Made by a program: the position numbers and the translations under genes. DNA of 15,995 bases from Bacillota bacterium (GTDB taxonomy: Bacteria > Bacillota > Clostridia > Christensenellales > Aristaeellaceae): assembly GCA_023415715.1 (NCBI GenBank), contig JAEZJP010000014.1, forward strand, positions 1 to 15,995, read 5' to 3'. Below, piece by piece: positions 13,597 to 15,995 of this stretch; the first letter of the stretch is position 1; the number at the start of each line of letters is the position of its first letter. Under the pieces are notes generated by a model. It was given only the letters and a program-made list of their open reading frames with translations, made no database searches and was not told the DNA's origin.

Positions 13597-15147
13597 CTAT
13601 TCCTCTTCAAAAATACATTGAGGGATTCCTTGATCCATTTGAGGCTTCAAGTGTTTTTGTAAACTCGGAATATCCATTGTGCCCAAATCGCCATCTTTCC
13701 GGCTGCGAACGGCAAACGTGCCGCTTGCGGCTTCCCTGTCGCCAACGACGAGGATATATGGGACTTTTTCAAGCTGAAAGCGCTTGATTTTATTTCTCAT
13801 ATTGTCGTCGCCGCTATTAACGCTTACGCGGAAGCCTTGTGCCGTAAGCTCCCTCGATAACCGCTTTGCATAATTGTTATGGGCCTCGTTCACCGGTACA
13901 ATGCCAAACTGCTTGGGAGCAAACCAAAACGGGAAATCACCCTTATATTGCTCAATCAGCAACGCCATAAAGCGTTCCAGGCTGCCAAACAATGCGCGGT
14001 GCACCATATACGGCGTATGATGCTGCCCATCGGCGCCCACATAAAACATGTGAAAGCGTTCAGGTAGGTTGAAATCAAACTGTATGGTGCTGCATTGCCA
14101 TTCCCGGTTCAGCGAATCGAATAGCTTCAGGTCGATTTTGGGGCCATAGAAAGCTCCGCCACCCTCGTCTATCTCATATTCAAGGCCTGCGGATACAACA
14201 GCCCGCTTGAGTACTTCCGTTGCCATCTCCCAATCCCTTATATCGCCGACGAATTTTTCCTTTGGCTTTGTGGAGATATACGCCTGGAATTTGTTCAGGC
14301 CAAAGGAACGCAGCATATACAGTGAGAATTTGAGCGCGTCGGCGACTTCCTTTTCTATCTGTTCGGGCGTGCAGATGATGTGGGCATCATCCTGCGTAAA
14401 GCCCCTTACCCGTGTCAGGCCGTTCAGCGCGCCCGAAAGCTCGTATCTGTATACTGTACCGTATTCTGCGTACTTTGCCGGCAAGTCACGGTAGGAGTGT
14501 ATTTCGCTGTTATAGATGTTAATGTGAAACGGGCAGTTCATGGGTTTCAGGTAATACTCTTCCTGGTCAATGATCATTGGGCTATACATGGCATCCTTGT
14601 AAAAGTCTAGGTGCCCCGATGTCTTCCACAGCTCCGCCCTGCCTATGTGCGGCGTATATACCCACTCATAGCCATTGAGGATATGCGCCTTTTGACCGAA
14701 GCTTTCCAGCAGATACCGTATCATGGCTCCCTTCGGATGCCAAAGGATCAGACCCTGTCCAATTTCACTTGAGCTTGAAAACAGTTTCAGCTCATTGCCA
14801 AGCGCTTTGTGGTCACGTTTTGATGCTTCCTCAACAAAACTTTTATACTCTGAAAGCTCAGCCGCTGTTGCAAAAGCGGTCACATAGATGCGCTGCAGCA
14901 TACGGTTTTTTGCATTTCCATCTTCATATACGCCTGAAAAACTGTGAAGCTCAAAGGCACAATTAATATCAGACGCATCTACCCTTTTGGATATTTCCGA
15001 AAATGCCTCGGGAGTAAGCGGAGAAATATCGTAGTCGCAGTAAAATCCTTCACCGCTTTCCCTGAACAAAACGTATGATGCATAGCCGTAATATTGTTGT
15101 ACGGCATCAAAAAGCCGGCTGGCCAAAAGTTTTTTGTAGCCTTCCAT
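13597..15147 (-). CDS. thrS: Short threonyl-tRNA synthetase lacking TGS and editing motifs
   Basis: A 516-residue class II synthetase (full-length bacterial ThrRS is about 640), start ATG behind GAGGAGG. The catalytic core is intact: MNCP zinc ligand Cys205, DDAHI His256, MVHRA His383, motif 2 YRYELSGALNGLTRVRGFTQ (from about 233), and motif 3 GSLERF (388-393). The C-terminal anticodon-binding domain covers about 410-510. The N-terminal TGS domain is missing. A remnant of the second domain (residues 1-115) keeps RMLQRIY.TAF and EEASKRDHKALG but has neither HxxxH nor the CxxxH of the Ser-removing editing site. It should charge tRNA-Thr with threonine but not correct Ser-tRNA-Thr. It probably backs up a full-length ThrRS elsewhere, as editing-less second ThrRS enzymes do in some cyanobacteria. 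A Thr-rich leader peptide and attenuator control it. Confidence 0.9.
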   Translation of the reverse strand: MEGYKKLLASRLFDAVQQYYGYASYVLFRESGEGFYCDYDISPLTPEAFSEISKRVDASDINCAFELHSFSGVYEDGNAKNRMLQRIYVTAFATAAELSEYKSFVEEASKRDHKALGNELKLFSSSSEIGQGLILWHPKGAMIRYLLESFGQKAHILNGYEWVYTPHIGRAELWKTSGHLDFYKDAMYSPMIIDQEEYYLKPMNCPFHINIYNSEIHSYRDLPAKYAEYGTVYRYELSGALNGLTRVRGFTQDDAHIICTPEQIEKEVADALKFSLYMLRSFGLNKFQAYISTKPKEKFVGDIRDWEMATEVLKRAVVSAGLEYEIDEGGGAFYGPKIDLKLFDSLNREWQCSTIQFDFNLPERFHMFYVGADGQHHTPYMVHRALFGSLERFMALLIEQYKGDFPFWFAPKQFGIVPVNEAHNNYAKRLSRELTAQGFRVSVNSGDDNMRNKIKRFQLEKVPYILVVGDREAASGTFAVRSRKDGDLGTMDIPSLQKHLKPQMDQGIPQCIFEEE

Positions 15148-15172
15148 GTTCGGTTCCTCCTCATTTCATTTT

Positions 15173-15241
15173 TTAGATTTGAAACGAAGAGGCTGCGGTA
15201 AGCCGCTCCTTGGAACATCGAATCAATATTCCATTTGTCAT
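15173..15241 (-). CDS. Possible 22-codon small ORF between attenuator and synthetase
   Basis: After the attenuator, GGGGGTG precedes by nine nt an ATG (ending 15241) opening a 22-residue frame (begins MTNGILIRCSKERL, ends SSFQI) that stops 26 nt before the synthetase ATG. No homology or clear composition supports it. It could be a second translated leader or chance; recorded because the ribosome binding site is good. Confidence 0.25.
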   Translation of the reverse strand: MTNGILIRCSKERLTAASSFQI

Positions 15242-15257
15242 CGGAGCAAACACCCCC

Positions 15258-15306
15258 TTTCAAAAATAAAAAACCTTGCACACGTTCACTTGTGATGCAA
15301 GGTTTT
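15258..15306 (-). terminator. Attenuator terminator upstream of the synthetase gene
   Basis: An 11-bp stem (AAAACCTTGCA / TGCAAGGTTTT), extended by an inner CAC/GTG pairing in the loop, is followed by TTTATTTTTG. It lies 110 nt upstream of the synthetase ATG and inside its transcript, so it can only be a conditional terminator. Confidence 0.85.
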
Positions 15307-15375
15307 CAATTTATATTCCTTGCAGCCACACGACCAAAGGGCTTGCCTTTGCCGCCAGCTGCAGATCAGCTAACT

Positions 15376-15426
15376 TCAAAGGAAGCCCAAAGCAGTAGTA
15401 GTGGTTGCGAAAACGGAATACTTCAT
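15376..15426 (-). CDS. Threonine-rich leader peptide MKYSVFATTTTALGFL
   Basis: A 16-codon reading frame starting with ATG (ending 15426), seven nt after GAGGT (15434-15438), about 20 nt into the transcript. Codons 8-11 are ACC ACT ACT ACT, four Thr in a row, directly upstream of the ThrRS gene. The frame stops with TGA at 15376-15378. Like TrpL or ThrL peptides, its job would be to make a ribosome stall when charged tRNA-Thr is scarce, changing the fold of the RNA behind it. The peptide itself probably has no function. Confidence 0.75.
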   Translation of the reverse strand: MKYSVFATTTTALGFL

Positions 15427-15452
15427 AGCCGGTACCTCAAACTTTTTGGGTC

Positions 15453-15481
15453 ATTATACCAGATGGCAAGACCTAAGTCAA
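15453..15481 (-). promoter_or_regulatory. SigA promoter of the synthetase leader
   Basis: TTGACT (15476-15481) and TATAAT (15453-15458) on the - strand, 17 bp apart. The predicted start near 15446 gives a leader of about 300 nt, containing the peptide frame and the attenuator. Confidence 0.85.
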
Positions 15482-15520
15482 CCGTATCAGTGACTTTTTG
15501 CGGCAGCCTTTCGGAGGCGC

Positions 15521-15883
15521 TTACTTATTCTCCACAAACTGCACCGTGATCCCGTTGGGATCCTTTACGAAAAAGAACCGCACATGTGGGTTTGGCTCAA
15601 AGGGACCGCTTTCCACGGCCAATCCTTTCTCACGGATAAACTGTATCTTCTTTTCCACCGATTCCACTTCAAAGCCGATGGACATCTCCTTGCCATAATG
15701 GTTTTCAGGCTTGTTAGGATGCGCGATCAGCTCCAGCTTTGTTTCCCCGTCGCCAAGAAAAGCAATATCCCCCGAGCCTTCCGATGAAAACCGCCTGGTC
15801 ACTGGAAGGCCTACGATTTCCTGATAGAATTTCAGCGACTCCTCCATATTCGAAACCGAAAGCGTAACCCATAAAAACTTCAT
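15521..15883 (-). CDS. VOC-family (glyoxalase/bleomycin-resistance fold) protein
   Basis: A 120-residue protein from ATG 15883 with AGGGAG nine nt upstream; the TTG at 15892 touches the ribosome binding site and is rejected. It shows the two beta-alpha-beta-beta-beta modules of the vicinal oxygen chelate fold: MKFLWVTLSVSNMEESLKFY...LGDGETKLELI and MSIGFEVESVEKKIQFIREKG...VKDPNGITVQFVENK. The DPNG turn and the FVE glutamate near the end are typical. The usual His of the first strand is replaced (FLWVTLSV), so the metal site is incomplete or different. It may bind or modify a small molecule; function cannot be told. Confidence 0.85.
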   Translation of the reverse strand: MKFLWVTLSVSNMEESLKFYQEIVGLPVTRRFSSEGSGDIAFLGDGETKLELIAHPNKPENHYGKEMSIGFEVESVEKKIQFIREKGLAVESGPFEPNPHVRFFFVKDPNGITVQFVENK

Positions 15884-15935
15884 CGTTTCCAACTCCCTTT
15901 ATCTTATCATTTGCTTTTGCGCGCGCATGATACAT

Positions 15936-15995
15936 TCAGCGCATACCGAACATTTCCCGCTTCAGATCGAGGTAATACAAGTAATTCTCCTGGGA
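15936..15995 (-). CDS. C-terminal end of an unrecognised protein (partial)
   Basis: The last 19 codons of a gene entering from the right edge, ending SQENYLYYLDLKREMFGMR and TGA. The frame is open to the window edge and leaves a gap of 52 bp before the VOC gene, consistent with one transcription unit. The tail is charged, helical and aromatic. Too short to assign a family. Confidence 0.5.
   Translation of the reverse strand, partial: SQENYLYYLDLKREMFGMR

Larger units (their letters stand above)
15258..15446 (-). ncRNA. Threonine attenuator leader RNA of the synthetase gene
   Basis: This is the RNA from the predicted start (about 15446) to the terminator. After the Thr-codon peptide, four mutually exclusive helices can be drawn. 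A: GGGCTTCCTTTG in the last leader codons (15377-15388) with CAAAGGCAAGCCC (15339-15351), 12 bp with one bulged base. B: TGCAGC (15358-15363) with GCTGCA (15321-15326). C, antiterminator: TGCAAGG (15318-15324) with CCTTGCA (15296-15302). D, terminator: AAAACCTTGCA (15296-15306) with TGCAAGGTTTT (15270-15280). B blocks C, and C blocks D, the classic 1-2/2-3/3-4 arrangement. Helix A lies inside the ribosome's reach when it stalls on the Thr codons. No T-box consensus (AGGGTGGNACCGCG) is present. Confidence 0.7.

Noticed and set aside
15258..15481. T-box riboswitch upstream of the ThrRS gene
   Set aside because: No AGGGTGGNACCGCG-like T-box sequence or specifier stem was found; the Thr-codon peptide and competing helices explain the region better.
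15482..15520. Terminator after the VOC gene
   Set aside because: The possible stem (GCCT/AGGC with uneven loops) is weak and lacks a T-tract on the - strand.

Overview
The window looks like chromosomal DNA of an endospore-forming Firmicute, probably of class Clostridia. The evidence is a CotF-type spore coat gene, a LysM spore/wall protein with a SigK-like promoter, a DUF4179-type anti-sigma factor beside its sigma factor, strong AGGAGG-type ribosome binding sites, several TTG/GTG starts and consensus SigA promoters. Base composition is near balanced by eye. The genus cannot be named from this sequence. I saw no tRNA, rRNA, transposase, integrase or CRISPR array.

Layout. 1-266: 5' part of a GtrA-family membrane protein (- strand). 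375-2214: spore/envelope group, with CotF-like coat protein (-), a tandem half-ferritin protein (+) and a LysM protein (-). 2426-4329: ECF-type sigma factor and overlapping membrane-anchored anti-sigma gene (+). 4388-4582: small holin-like membrane protein (-). 4703-7549: a four-gene - strand operon with TetR regulator, ABC ATPase and two ABC permeases, all start/stop overlapped. 7703-10239: a divergent + strand TetR regulator, ABC ATPase and ABC-2 permease. The two TetR genes share a roughly 150 bp control region with back-to-back consensus promoters, each followed by its own inverted-repeat operator. The second TetR operator recurs in front of its ABC genes. 10257-11650: AbrB-type regulator plus membrane-anchored alpha/beta hydrolase (-). 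11801-13441: divergent gene encoding a metallo-beta-lactamase/alpha-beta-hydrolase fusion (+). 13597-15147: a short threonyl-tRNA synthetase (-). 15521-15883: VOC/glyoxalase-like protein (-). 15936-15995: C-terminal end of an unrecognised gene (-).

The most interesting element is the roughly 300-nt leader of the threonyl-tRNA synthetase gene. A consensus promoter is followed by a well-placed ribosome binding site and a 16-codon reading frame, MKYSVFATTTTALGFL, with four consecutive threonine codons. Next comes a set of mutually exclusive RNA helices ending in an intrinsic terminator. This has the form of a ribosome-mediated transcription attenuator, whereas Firmicute aminoacyl-tRNA synthetase genes are usually T-box controlled. 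The enzyme itself lacks the TGS domain and the HxxxH/CxxxH editing motifs while keeping the catalytic and zinc residues, so it looks like an editing-deficient, threonine-starvation-inducible second ThrRS.
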